Of a stretch of 64,000 bases of DNA, positions 55,871-64,000 are shown in pieces. A program made the translations under genes and the position numbers. The notes below the pieces were generated by a model. That model saw only the letters and a list, made by a program, of their open reading frames with translations. It ran no database searches and had not been told where the DNA came from. The number at the start of each line of letters is the position of its first letter. The first letter of the stretch is position 1. Origin of the DNA: Cyanobacteria bacterium SIG29 (lineage in GTDB: Bacteria; Cyanobacteriota; Vampirovibrionia; Gastranaerophilales; Gastranaerophilaceae); the NCBI GenBank assembly GCA_015152515.1, contig SUTV01000001.1, forward strand, positions 310,001 through 374,000, given 5' to 3'.

Positions 55871-55883
55871 GATAATTATTATC
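55871..55883. promoter_or_regulatory. Fur-box-like palindrome upstream of nrdD
   Basis: GATAATTATTATC is a perfect 6-1-6 dyad and equals the core GATAAT-n-ATTATC of Fur-family sites. It lies about 45 bases downstream of a TTGACA hexamer (55820-55825) and 162 bases before the nrdD ATG. Confidence 0.45.
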
Positions 55884-55916
55884 GTTTCCCCCCTATTTCT
55901 CTCTAATAGAAACAAA

Positions 55917-55949
55917 AAATATATCAAAATATATAACTTTGATATATTT
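55917..55949. promoter_or_regulatory. Perfect 12-bp dyad upstream of nrdD
   Basis: AAATATATCAAA (55917-55928) and TTTGATATATTT (55938-55949) with a nine-base spacer. No T-run follows that would mark a clear terminator. Candidate operator or 5' leader structure for the anaerobic ribonucleotide reductase operon; it does not match the NrdR box closely. Confidence 0.45.
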
Positions 55950-56044
55950 ACAAACACAAAAAAAAGTTCTATTATATATAAACTTAAGGTTTTAAATTGA
56001 TGTGTTCATGAAAAGCCGAAATGGGGAAAAAGTAAGGAGATTTT

Positions 56045-58174
56045 ATGAATAGGATTGTAAAAAGGGACGGAACTATCGTCACTTTTGACGCCAACAAAAT
56101 CGAACAAGCGATTTTAAAGGCAGCAAAAGTAACAGGTGAATTTTCGAAAAGCGAAGCAGCAAAAGTTACAAAAAAAGTTATCTTAATGGCGCAAGAAATT
56201 GCGAACAAAAAAGAATCTAACTTAAAAGCACCAACAGTTGAAGAAGTACAAGACGCAGTTGAAATTGCATTATATTCTTTCGGCTACACAGCAACTGCTA
56301 AAGCTTATATTCTTTATCGTGAACAACGTGCTAGAATCAGAGATTTCGCTGCTGGTCTAAATAATGACATGGTAGATGATTATCTTGAACAATTAGATTG
56401 GCAAGTAAACGAAAACTCTAATATGTCTTATTCTATTCAAGGATTGAATAACTATATTGCTTCAAATGTAAGCAAAAACTACTGGTTAAACAAAATTTAT
56501 CCAGAAGAAATTAAAAATGCGCATACAAATGGTGATATTCATATCCACGACTTAAATATCATTTCAGTATATTGCGTTGGTTGGGATTTAAAAGACCTAT
56601 TAATGGAAGGTTTTAAAGGTGTTAAAGGAAAAGTTTCATCAAAACCACCAAGACACTTTAGAACAGCTCTAGGTCAAATGGTAAACTTCCTATATACAAT
56701 GCAAGGTGAATCAGCAGGTGCTCAAGCATTTTCTAACTTTGACACTTTGCTTGCACCATTTGTAAGATATGATGGATTAAGTTATGAACAAGTAAAACAA
56801 GCTATTCAAGAGTTCGTATTTAATATGAACGTACCAACTCGTGTTGGTTTCCAAACCCCATTTTCAAATGTAACTATGGACTTAACTGTACCATCATATT
56901 ATGCTGATCAACCAGTTATTATTGGTGGCGAATTTATGGAAGAGACATACTCTCAATTCCAAAATGAAATGGATATGATTAACAAAGCCTTCTTCGAAAT
57001 TATGATGGAAGGTGACAGTCAAGGTAGAGTATTTACATTCCCAATTCCAACATATAACATTACAAAAGACTTCAACTGGGAAAATGAAAACCTTGAAGGT
57101 TTATGGGAAATGAGTGCTAAATATGGTATTCCAAACTTCTCTAACTTCATCAATTCAGATTTAAACCCAGAAGATGCACGTTCTATGTGTTGTAGATTAA
57201 GAATCGACAACAGACAACTTGAATATAGAGGTGGAGGTTTATTCGGTTCTAACCCATTAACTGGTTCAATTGGTGTTGTTACAATGAACTTACCTAGAAT
57301 CGCATACCTTGCTAAAGATAAAAATGATTTCTTAAAACTTTTAGAACAAAGAATGGAAATCGCAAAAACTTCTTTAGAAATCAAGAGAAAATTGTTAGAG
57401 AAACTAACAGATGGCGGTTTATACCCATATACAAAATTCTACTTAAGAGACATCAAAGCAAGATACAATGTATATTGGAAAAACCACTTCTCAACAATTG
57501 GTTTAATTGGTATGAACGAAGCTTGCCTAAACTTATTTGGTAAAGGTCTAGAAACAGAAGAAGGTCATAACTTTGCACTTTCAGTTATGGACTTTATGAG
57601 AGATAAAATCCAAGAATACCAAGTTGAAACAGGCAACCACTACAATCTAGAAGCAACACCTGCTGAAGGAACAACTTACAGACTTGCTAAATTAGACAAA
57701 AACTTCTCTCAAAAGATTATTTGTTCTAATGAAGAAGCATATCAAGAAGGTGCTGACCCATATTATTCAAATTCAACACACTTACCTGTTAATTATACAG
57801 ATGACATCTTTGAATTATTAGATTTACAAGATGAACTTCAAACAAAATACACAGGTGGTACAACTGTTCACATCTTTGCTGGTGAAAGAATAGCAGATAC
57901 AACAACTATGAAAAATCTAGTTAGAAAAGTATGTACTAACTATCGTTTACCATACTTTACTTTCTCACCAACCTTCAGTATTTGCGAAAATCACGGATAT
58001 ATCAAAGGTGAACACGAAGTTTGTCCTGAATGTGGTGGCGAATGTGAAGTTTATTCTAGAATTGTTGGCTATATCAGACCAATCAAACAATGGAACAAGG
58101 GTAAACAAGCTGAATTCAAAATCAGAAAAACTTTTAATTTAAAAGAAATCGAATGCAGATGCAATTCAAGATAG
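56045..58174 (+). CDS. nrdD: Anaerobic ribonucleoside-triphosphate reductase, class III
   Basis: Glycyl-radical enzyme that reduces NTPs to dNTPs without oxygen. 709 residues. An N-terminal ATP-cone (about 1-95, starting RIVKRDGTIVTFDANKIEQA) provides allosteric control. The 10-stranded barrel contains MCCRLRIDN and FTFSPTFSICENHGY. A zinc site (C-E-N-H, CPECGGEC) lies near the end, followed by RIVGYIRP, where the glycine of VGY is the radical position. AAGGAGA precedes the ATG. It is overlapped by nrdG. Confidence 0.96.
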   Translation: MNRIVKRDGTIVTFDANKIEQAILKAAKVTGEFSKSEAAKVTKKVILMAQEIANKKESNLKAPTVEEVQDAVEIALYSFGYTATAKAYILYREQRARIRDFAAGLNNDMVDDYLEQLDWQVNENSNMSYSIQGLNNYIASNVSKNYWLNKIYPEEIKNAHTNGDIHIHDLNIISVYCVGWDLKDLLMEGFKGVKGKVSSKPPRHFRTALGQMVNFLYTMQGESAGAQAFSNFDTLLAPFVRYDGLSYEQVKQAIQEFVFNMNVPTRVGFQTPFSNVTMDLTVPSYYADQPVIIGGEFMEETYSQFQNEMDMINKAFFEIMMEGDSQGRVFTFPIPTYNITKDFNWENENLEGLWEMSAKYGIPNFSNFINSDLNPEDARSMCCRLRIDNRQLEYRGGGLFGSNPLTGSIGVVTMNLPRIAYLAKDKNDFLKLLEQRMEIAKTSLEIKRKLLEKLTDGGLYPYTKFYLRDIKARYNVYWKNHFSTIGLIGMNEACLNLFGKGLETEEGHNFALSVMDFMRDKIQEYQVETGNHYNLEATPAEGTTYRLAKLDKNFSQKIICSNEEAYQEGADPYYSNSTHLPVNYTDDIFELLDLQDELQTKYTGGTTVHIFAGERIADTTTMKNLVRKVCTNYRLPYFTFSPTFSICENHGYIKGEHEVCPECGGECEVYSRIVGYIRPIKQWNKGKQAEFKIRKTFNLKEIECRCNSR

Positions 58175-58848
58175 GTGGATTACAAAAAACTTCACTACTT
58201 GATTACCCAAACAAAATCAGTGCGATTGTGTTTGCAAAAGGATGCAACTTTAACTGCGGTTATTGCCACAATCCAAGCTTATTAAACTCAAAAGAAGATA
58301 TCTACTCAATAGATGTCTTCTTTGAGTTTTTAAATAAAAGAATAGGAAAATTAGACGCCGTTGTTATAACTGGCGGTGAAGCAACTCTTCAACCTGACTT
58401 AATTCCATTTATAAAAAAAATTAAGGAACTAGGTTTTGCAATCAAATTAGATACAAATGGCTATAAACCAGAAGTATTAAAAGAAGCACTTCCTTTAATA
58501 GATTACGTTGCCATGGATATAAAGGCTCCATTAGCAAAATATTCACAGATAACAAAAAAAGATATTGATACAAACAAAATATCTCAAAGCATTGATTTAA
58601 TAATGAATTCAAATATAGATTACGAATTTAGAACAACAGTTTTAAAATCACAACTAAATTATGATGATTTTAAAGAAATATCTAAATTGATAAAAGGTGC
58701 AAAAAAATACTATTTACAAAAGTTTGAAGCAAAAACAGAAATTAATGATGAAACATTAAAAAAAGAAACTAGCTATTCTAATGAAGAATTTAAAGAAATT
58801 ATTGAAATTTTAAAACAAAATATCAACTTTGTAGAATTACGAAATTGA
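58153..58848 (+). CDS. nrdG: Anaerobic ribonucleotide reductase activating enzyme
   Basis: Radical-SAM enzyme that makes the glycyl radical on NrdD. 231 residues, longer than E. coli NrdG and like the PflA-related NrdG of anaerobes. The cluster motif is CNFNCGYC (C-x3-C-x2-C) and is preceded by SLLDYPNKISAIVFAKG. VITGGEATLQ and LDTNG are the SAM-binding motifs. It starts inside the end of nrdD (22-base overlap), so translation is coupled. Its end overlaps the convergent ATPase gene by 12 bases. Confidence 0.93.
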   Translation: MQMQFKIGGLQKTSLLDYPNKISAIVFAKGCNFNCGYCHNPSLLNSKEDIYSIDVFFEFLNKRIGKLDAVVITGGEATLQPDLIPFIKKIKELGFAIKLDTNGYKPEVLKEALPLIDYVAMDIKAPLAKYSQITKKDIDTNKISQSIDLIMNSNIDYEFRTTVLKSQLNYDDFKEISKLIKGAKKYYLQKFEAKTEINDETLKKETSYSNEEFKEIIEILKQNINFVELRN

Positions 58849-61800
58849 ATTTAAATGACAAAAAGTTTTAAACTCTGATTTCTCTTTATTAACAAGTTCT
58901 ATCATATTATTTAAACGCAATTCTTTTGCAAGATTTAAAGCTTTCGCGTATAAATCATTTGTAATGTTTACATTATTAGAAGAATAATTATTAGTAATTC
59001 TCATAAATTCTTCCATATAATTGCCATAAGCTACATACAATTCAATAATTTGATATTTTAATTCTTGTTGTTTTGCAAGCATAATAGCTTTTTCTAAATA
59101 CATTTTAGCAGCAGTAAAATCACCTTTTAAAACATAAATTTCAGCAATTATTTTTTGGAAATAAATAATAAAGAAATAATTATTTATTTTTGGACTTTGT
59201 GCTATTTCTAATGATTTGTTTGCAGTATTTAATGCTTTATCAATATCACCCATTTCAAGAGTACTTTGAACTATTAATAACCAAGATAATAAAGCACCTA
59301 TAGCCACTTTTTCTTTAGCAAAATAAGTAATTTGTTCATTATAAATTTCTAAAGCTTTTTGTGTATTACCTTCATCTTTTAAAACGCTACCTAAAATTAA
59401 CTTAATTATATTTTTAGTAAAATGTTCATTAATATTATTTGTAAAAGCAGCCATTTCAAATAAATCTACTTTTAAATCTTTATTTTCATTTAAAAATACT
59501 CGATTAATTATATTTATTAAATTCCACTCAGCCAATAACTCAGGCTCTATAGTTCTTTGTTTGCTTAAAACTGATAAATTGTGCAAGCTTTCATTAGATT
59601 TATTAATTTCACCAATTATTGTATAAGCAAAAGCCTCAATCAAGCCTATTTGAATCATATAATATTCAGAATTATAATTATATTTTTCCAAGAAGTTTTT
59701 CAAATCTTTTACAACAGAAAATACTTTGTTGTTTCCTTGCATAGCATACGCTTTAGCCAAAATAGTTTTAGAAGTCAACCAAGCATCAACAATCAAACTC
59801 TTTAATTGAACGCTAATATTTTTAGAAACAAGTGAAATTTCCAAATCTCTAATTATGTCTTCATTAACAAGGTTTATGATTTGCTCACAGTTACCAATAC
59901 TAAATAATGCTTTTAATTTTCTTGTTTTAATTAACGCAATCTCGCAATCAGATACTTTTAAATTAGATTTTTCTATATTAGAAATTATTGTATCAACAGC
60001 TTCTGATGCTCCAAAATAATTTCCAGCAATATAACAACTTTTAACGAAGTAACCTGAAATATCTATAATTTTATTTATATTACCTTCTTTTATTTCTAAA
60101 TCTAATACATTTGAAAGATATGTAATAGCTTCTTTTGGAGACTTTTCACATAACAATTTACCTATTTGTTCATAAATTTCAGATTTTAAAACATCTGAAT
60201 TCAACATAGGCTGTTCTTCAAGAATTTTTAAGCACTGCTTTTGAGATATTACATACAAATTAGTATCACCCATTTTAGCAGACAAACCAGCGGTATTTTC
60301 CCAAATCAAAAATGCCTCGTTTTTAGATAATGCTTCAGTACAAGAAATTAATTTTTGAAGATTACTTGATAAAATCAAAGGTTTCAATGTCCAATACAAT
60401 TTTTCAGAATTTTCTTTATACAATAAATCAGCCTTTGCTTCTTGATAAATCAATTTCCAAATAGTTAAACTTTTAAATTCACAAGTATAATTATCAACAC
60501 TTTGAATAAATTGTTCTTGAACCAAATAATTAATTAATTGTTCAGCTTTTTGTACAGGCATTGAAACAGATAAACATAATATATTTGTAGAAAATCTAAA
60601 GCCCATAATTGCAGCCATAAACAAAACATTTTTTACAACTGGTGATAATGAATTTAACCTTAACTTAATCAATTCCTCAAAAGAAACAGGGTCAATTTCT
60701 GGCTTATTATCTTCATTTATAACAATTGAATGACCTTTTAATGAAATATATTTAGTATTAAAAAGTAAAGCAATTTCTTGTTCAATACGAAGAGCATTAC
60801 CTTCAGATTTTTGTATCAACTCATCTAAATAATATGAGTCCATAATTTCTGAAATATCAAATGTCAAAGAAGTAGAAACTGTCTTTAACATTTCTTCTTT
60901 TGATAATTTTTCCATTTTTACCATTTGGAAAAATTTATCATCTAATTTAGAAACATCAAAATAACTTTGAATAGCCTTATCTTCTTGATATGCAACAAGC
61001 AATTTTAATCGATTATTAAAATAACCTTTTTCCATCATATAAACAATAAAATCGTATGAAGCACCATCTAATAATTCAAAATTATCAATTGTAATTACTA
61101 AATTATTATTTAAAGAAAAAGATTTTATTACCTTTTCTAATATCTCAAACATTTTTTGTTTATTTTCAAGAATAGAATCAAAAACATCATTTTGAGATGG
61201 ATAAAAAATATTTAAAAATAAATTTAATTCATTTGGTTCTAAGAAACTAAATAAATTATAATAGCTACTTTTTTTGAAATTTTTTACAAAAGCTTCAATT
61301 GATTTTGTATAAGGAGGAAAGCCCATTATACGAAGAAAAGCATCTTGGAAAAACCCAAAACTAGTAATTTGTACAAGTGGAGTACAACTTCCATATAAAA
61401 AGACATAACCTTTTGCAGAAAGATAATTACTTACCTGTTTCAAAACAGCAGTTTTACCACAACCTTCTGGTCCTTGTATAGCAACTACTTGCTTAATAAT
61501 AGAACTTTGAATAGTGTTAATTACTTTTTTAGCAATATCTGGTTGAACATTTAATTTTAAAAGTTCATCTTCTTCAATTGGTGTTTCAGGCTCAACATTT
61601 ACCTCTTCATTTAAACTTTGTTGAACATTGTCATCCACATATTCAATTAATGGTTCAACCTCTAGGTTTCCATCAATAGACATATCTTCATCATTTGAAA
61701 CTTGTTTATCAACTTCAAAAACAAGTTCTTTTTCTTCTTCTTCAGGTGTTGTTTTAACATCTTCATCTAATAAGAAATATTTATGTTCTACCTTTTCTTT

Positions 61801-62217
61801 AGAAACGACCTTTTTAACATCTTTAGAATAAACTGATTGAGTTGAAGAAAAAGCTCTTACAACTTCTTGAGAAGACAATGTTTTTTTAGGCTGTACTTTT
61901 TTTTCTTCTTTTACTGGAGTTTCTTCAACAATTTCAACTTCTTTTTGTTTTTCTTCTATAACTTGAGGGATATCATTTTCAACAGTTTCTTTAACAAAAG
62001 AATGATGGCATTTTCTACATTCTTTAGATACATATATATTACTAGCCCCACAAGAAGGACAAATTTTAATAAGTTCAAAACCACAGCTAGAACATACTTT
62101 AGAACCAAAAGCATTAAGAGTTTTGCAATTTGGACAATGAATGTTTACTTTAATACCGCAATTTGAACATCTAATAGAGTCATCTGGAATTTGCGCACCA
62201 CATTTACGACATTCCAT
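58837..62217 (-). CDS. Zinc-ribbon STAND-type ATPase with TPR-like C-terminus
   Basis: 1126 residues. Three zinc ribbons occupy residues 3-70 as six CxxC pairs (C3-C6, C17-C20, C28-C31, C42-C45, C53-C56, C67-C70). A long acidic linker (about 75-225) follows, then an AAA_16/NACHT-like ATPase with QGPEGCGKTAVLKQ (Walker A, near 250) and LVITIDNFELLD (Walker B), and a helical repeat region to the end (about 640-1120) with TPR-like units. This is the plan of STAND signalling ATPases, but without the cyclase or kinase domain often present. AGGA precedes the ATG; the sigma-like gene ends nine bases upstream. Confidence 0.82.
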   Translation of the reverse strand: MECRKCGAQIPDDSIRCSNCGIKVNIHCPNCKTLNAFGSKVCSSCGFELIKICPSCGASNIYVSKECRKCHHSFVKETVENDIPQVIEEKQKEVEIVEETPVKEEKKVQPKKTLSSQEVVRAFSSTQSVYSKDVKKVVSKEKVEHKYFLLDEDVKTTPEEEEKELVFEVDKQVSNDEDMSIDGNLEVEPLIEYVDDNVQQSLNEEVNVEPETPIEEDELLKLNVQPDIAKKVINTIQSSIIKQVVAIQGPEGCGKTAVLKQVSNYLSAKGYVFLYGSCTPLVQITSFGFFQDAFLRIMGFPPYTKSIEAFVKNFKKSSYYNLFSFLEPNELNLFLNIFYPSQNDVFDSILENKQKMFEILEKVIKSFSLNNNLVITIDNFELLDGASYDFIVYMMEKGYFNNRLKLLVAYQEDKAIQSYFDVSKLDDKFFQMVKMEKLSKEEMLKTVSTSLTFDISEIMDSYYLDELIQKSEGNALRIEQEIALLFNTKYISLKGHSIVINEDNKPEIDPVSFEELIKLRLNSLSPVVKNVLFMAAIMGFRFSTNILCLSVSMPVQKAEQLINYLVQEQFIQSVDNYTCEFKSLTIWKLIYQEAKADLLYKENSEKLYWTLKPLILSSNLQKLISCTEALSKNEAFLIWENTAGLSAKMGDTNLYVISQKQCLKILEEQPMLNSDVLKSEIYEQIGKLLCEKSPKEAITYLSNVLDLEIKEGNINKIIDISGYFVKSCYIAGNYFGASEAVDTIISNIEKSNLKVSDCEIALIKTRKLKALFSIGNCEQIINLVNEDIIRDLEISLVSKNISVQLKSLIVDAWLTSKTILAKAYAMQGNNKVFSVVKDLKNFLEKYNYNSEYYMIQIGLIEAFAYTIIGEINKSNESLHNLSVLSKQRTIEPELLAEWNLINIINRVFLNENKDLKVDLFEMAAFTNNINEHFTKNIIKLILGSVLKDEGNTQKALEIYNEQITYFAKEKVAIGALLSWLLIVQSTLEMGDIDKALNTANKSLEIAQSPKINNYFFIIYFQKIIAEIYVLKGDFTAAKMYLEKAIMLAKQQELKYQIIELYVAYGNYMEEFMRITNNYSSNNVNITNDLYAKALNLAKELRLNNMIELVNKEKSEFKTFCHLNSIS

Positions 62218-62226
62218 AATGCATTC

Positions 62227-62814
62227 CTAACTTTTATTACCGTCAATAAAATTACTAATCAACTTAGAAAGTTGCATTAATCTTTTACTAATTTCAGGTT
62301 GAGACAAGTTAAGATTTTGCGCTATTTCAGCCTGTTTCAAGCCTTTTAAATATCTCATCATAAAAATATCTAAATAACACTGTCCAGGAAATTCTTTATG
62401 AATAACACAAACAGAATCTGCTATTCGCTGAAGGCAATCCTTTGTTATAAGAACTTCTTCCACTGTTTCCTTTGGGTCTGGGAAATCTAGAACAAATTCA
62501 GGACCAAGAACATTAGTTTTTACAACGCTTGAAGAACTAAAATCGGGTACTTTAATTTCTTTTGTAGGAACAAAACCATCATTGGTTCTTCTTACTCTAC
62601 CAGAATTTTTAAGAACACTCAAAATAGAGGTATGAACTACTTTAGAGACATAACTTTCAATTTTTTGAATATTTGATGAAGAATTAAAAATCATATAAGA
62701 TTTTTGAAATGCTTCACTGCAAAAATCTTCAAACAAATCCTCATTGCCACGGAAATTTTTATTTCCCCTGACAATTTTTTCTATTAATGATCTTTGTTCC
62801 TCAACTAAAAGCAC
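62227..62814 (-). CDS. Sigma-70-family-like factor, divergent
   Basis: 195 residues starting at GTG. The N-terminal half has a region 2-like helix set (LFEDFCSEAFQKSYMIFN, IESYVSKVVHTSILSVLKN), with RVRRTNDGF following, as in ECF sigma factors after region 2. A linker of about 45 residues follows, and a region 4 helix-turn-helix near the end: MMRYLKGLKQAEIAQNLNLS then QPEISKRLMQL. It may direct RNA polymerase to a small regulon, or be a sigma-like DNA-binding protein. No anti-sigma factor is next to it unless the flanking TonB-like or ATPase protein plays that part. Confidence 0.7.
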   Translation of the reverse strand: MLLVEEQRSLIEKIVRGNKNFRGNEDLFEDFCSEAFQKSYMIFNSSSNIQKIESYVSKVVHTSILSVLKNSGRVRRTNDGFVPTKEIKVPDFSSSSVVKTNVLGPEFVLDFPDPKETVEEVLITKDCLQRIADSVCVIHKEFPGQCYLDIFMMRYLKGLKQAEIAQNLNLSQPEISKRLMQLSKLISNFIDGNKS

Positions 62815-62861
62815 AGACTTTTTCTCTAATCTCGCCTACCCATTGTATATAATAACATAAA

Positions 62862-64000
62862 TTACAATTTTATTACTAGTTTTAGGTAATAAATATCTGC
62901 CTTAAGCGCGCCATCATTGAGAATTGGGCTTTTTTCGCCTTCAAAACTTTCATTAATACTTTGTAACACAACATCATCAACTTGTTTTGAACCACTTGAT
63001 TCGGACACTGCAATTCTTTTCAAATTGCCATCATTTGCAACAGCCATTTTTACAATAACTGTATTACTTGTAGGATTTTCAGTAATATCAAGAATATTTT
63101 TTCTTAAATTCAATTTAACAAGATTATCTAAAGATTGCAGATAAGATTTAAATGTAACATCTGCAAATAATTTTGAATCACATTGCCAATTTACTGAACG
63201 CAATGTAACAATATTAGCGTTTGGTGAAAAAGCGTTAGCAATAGATGCTGAAACATCTTTAGGATTTACCTTAGAAACTTCAGCAACCGGAGTTGGTTCA
63301 ACATTTTGAGGTGGTGGTGGAGGAAGTTCAGTTTCTGGAGCTGTTTCCACTTCTTGAGGTGGTGGTGGAGGCAATTCAACACCAGTTTGAGTTTCAGCAG
63401 ATGGAATTTCAATATCTACAGATGGAGCATTTTCAGAAGATGCAACATCTATAGCACCTTCACTAGATGTTTGAGAAGTTTCAAACATATCATCTATTTG
63501 CGGAACTTGAGAAGATACTTCTATATTATTTTCTGTTGAAACAGGAGTTTGCTCATTTTGAGATTGTTTCTTCAAGAAGAAAAATGCACCTGCGCCACAA
63601 CCAATTAAAGCCAATAAAACAACTAAAGAAATTATTATTGATTTTATTTTAGAAGAATTTGAACCATTTTCTTCATCGTCATCTTCATACTCTTCATCAT
63701 CTTCATACTCTACTTCTTCATCAGTTTCATCTGCAGTTTCAGAATCTTCATCAAGAACATCATCTAAATTTGTATTATCTTCTGTATTATCTATATCTTC
63801 TTCTTGTTCTTCATCATAATCACTAGCGATAATATCATCATCAATATCTTCTAATTCAATATCCTTTTGAACTTCGACATTTTCATCATTTGTATCAACG
63901 TCATCATATTCTTCAAAGTCTATATCATCTTCAGTTTCTTCATCATATTCGGCTTCATCAATTTCATCATCAACTCTAACTTTAGATAATGCTTCAATAG
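62862..64000 (-). CDS. TonB-like membrane protein with hyperacidic cytosolic part (N-terminus outside window)
   Basis: The frame is open without a stop from 62862 through the window edge, at least 379 residues; a shorter frame from a TTG at 63614 would start within the membrane helix and is rejected. Order: a very acidic segment of about 115 residues, mostly Asp and Glu, a basic-flanked membrane helix (KIKSIIISLVVLLALIGCGA), a proline-rich linker with two ELPPPPPQ(N/E)VE-type repeats, and a C-terminal domain with VIVKMAVANDGNLKRIAVSE, SSGSKQVDD and IYYLKLVIKL, which fits the TonB C-terminal fold. It may bridge inner membrane and envelope. The ExbB/ExbD partners are not in view. Confidence 0.75.
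   Translation of the reverse strand, partial: IEALSKVRVDDEIDEAEYDEETEDDIDFEEYDDVDTNDENVEVQKDIELEDIDDDIIASDYDEEQEEDIDNTEDNTNLDDVLDEDSETADETDEEVEYEDDEEYEDDDEENGSNSSKIKSIIISLVVLLALIGCGAGAFFFLKKQSQNEQTPVSTENNIEVSSQVPQIDDMFETSQTSSEGAIDVASSENAPSVDIEIPSAETQTGVELPPPPPQEVETAPETELPPPPPQNVEPTPVAEVSKVNPKDVSASIANAFSPNANIVTLRSVNWQCDSKLFADVTFKSYLQSLDNLVKLNLRKNILDITENPTSNTVIVKMAVANDGNLKRIAVSESSGSKQVDDVVLQSINESFEGEKSPILNDGALKADIYYLKLVIKL

Larger units (their letters stand above)
55408..56044 (+). other. 637-base gene-free region upstream of nrdD
   Basis: Holds a hairpin-rich element in its first third (55436-55634), a possible -35 TTGACA at 55820, a Fur-box-like dyad at 55871 and a longer dyad at 55917. A 120-codon frame inside the hairpin element is not believed to be a gene. 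The 55640-55815 part shows nothing recognisable. Confidence 0.6.

Noticed and set aside
58837-62217. Adenylate or guanylate cyclase fused to the STAND ATPase
   Set aside because: No cyclase catalytic motif was seen; the N-terminus is zinc ribbons and an acidic linker only.
63612-63614. TTG as start of a 250-residue protein
   Set aside because: The frame continues open for over 125 codons upstream to the window edge, and this codon lies in the middle of the membrane helix.

Overview
The window is AT-rich DNA from a bacterium of the non-photosynthetic cyanobacterial sister class Vampirovibrionia (Melainabacteria), most likely the gut order Gastranaerophilales. The main evidence is an RNA polymerase beta' subunit split into rpoC1 and rpoC2 in the order rpoB-rpoC1-rpoC2, with a very large insertion in the trigger-loop region of RpoC2, as in Cyanobacteria. 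Outer-membrane genes (mlaE-mlaF-mlaD, lpxK, a GT9 glycosyltransferase) point to a diderm envelope. The anaerobic ribonucleotide reductase nrdD-nrdG and the hydrogenase maturase hydF point to a strictly anaerobic, fermentative, H2-producing life. No photosynthesis or respiration gene is seen. TGA is an ordinary stop codon.

Layout. 1-5506: the end of a glucose-6-phosphate isomerase, rnpA-rpmH, then proC-purH-MFS and a MazG-like gene. 5663-11505: a LysM protein, a reverse-strand envelope cluster (SpoIID-like, murJ, tsaC) and hydF. 11567-12144: two tiny peptide genes behind dyad DNA elements, the second peptide built of GNG pentads. 12143-16381: two orphan sugar ABC permeases, a hypothetical gene and an orphan histidine kinase. 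16554-25728: rpoB-rpoC1-rpoC2 with promoter, intercistronic hairpin and terminator. 25737-33871: panD, rluB, PAP2 phosphatase, ffh, a sugar nucleotidyltransferase, DAHP synthase and a Ski2-like helicase. 33868-35125: an XRE regulator facing two unknown coupled small genes across an array of phased palindromes. 35151-39242: smpB, dnaX, an LD-carboxypeptidase and a probable ADP-ribosyltransferase. 39334-47903: an OppF-type ATPase, the Mla/LpxK/GT9 envelope operon, pilC, zupT and a GNAT enzyme. 48030-55407: gyrB, a TPR protein, an active-looking diguanylate cyclase, a lytic transglycosylase and a small membrane protein. 55408-56044: a gene-free stretch with hairpins, a Fur-box-like site and a perfect dyad, leading into nrdD-nrdG. 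58837-64000: a reverse-strand cluster of a zinc-ribbon/STAND ATPase, a sigma-like factor and an acidic TonB-like protein cut by the window edge.

Many genes serve the envelope (murJ, SpoIID-like, LD-carboxypeptidase, lytic transglycosylase, Mla, LpxK, GT9) or core information processing. The less ordinary parts are the GNG peptide pair, the XRE module, the ADP-ribosyltransferase with an N-terminal NMSFKG motif shared in form with the LysM protein, a class of genes whose -10 box lies six or seven bases before the ATG (probably leaderless), and the recurrent four-base stop-to-stop overlaps of convergent genes. No tRNA, rRNA, CRISPR array, insertion sequence or prophage was recognised.
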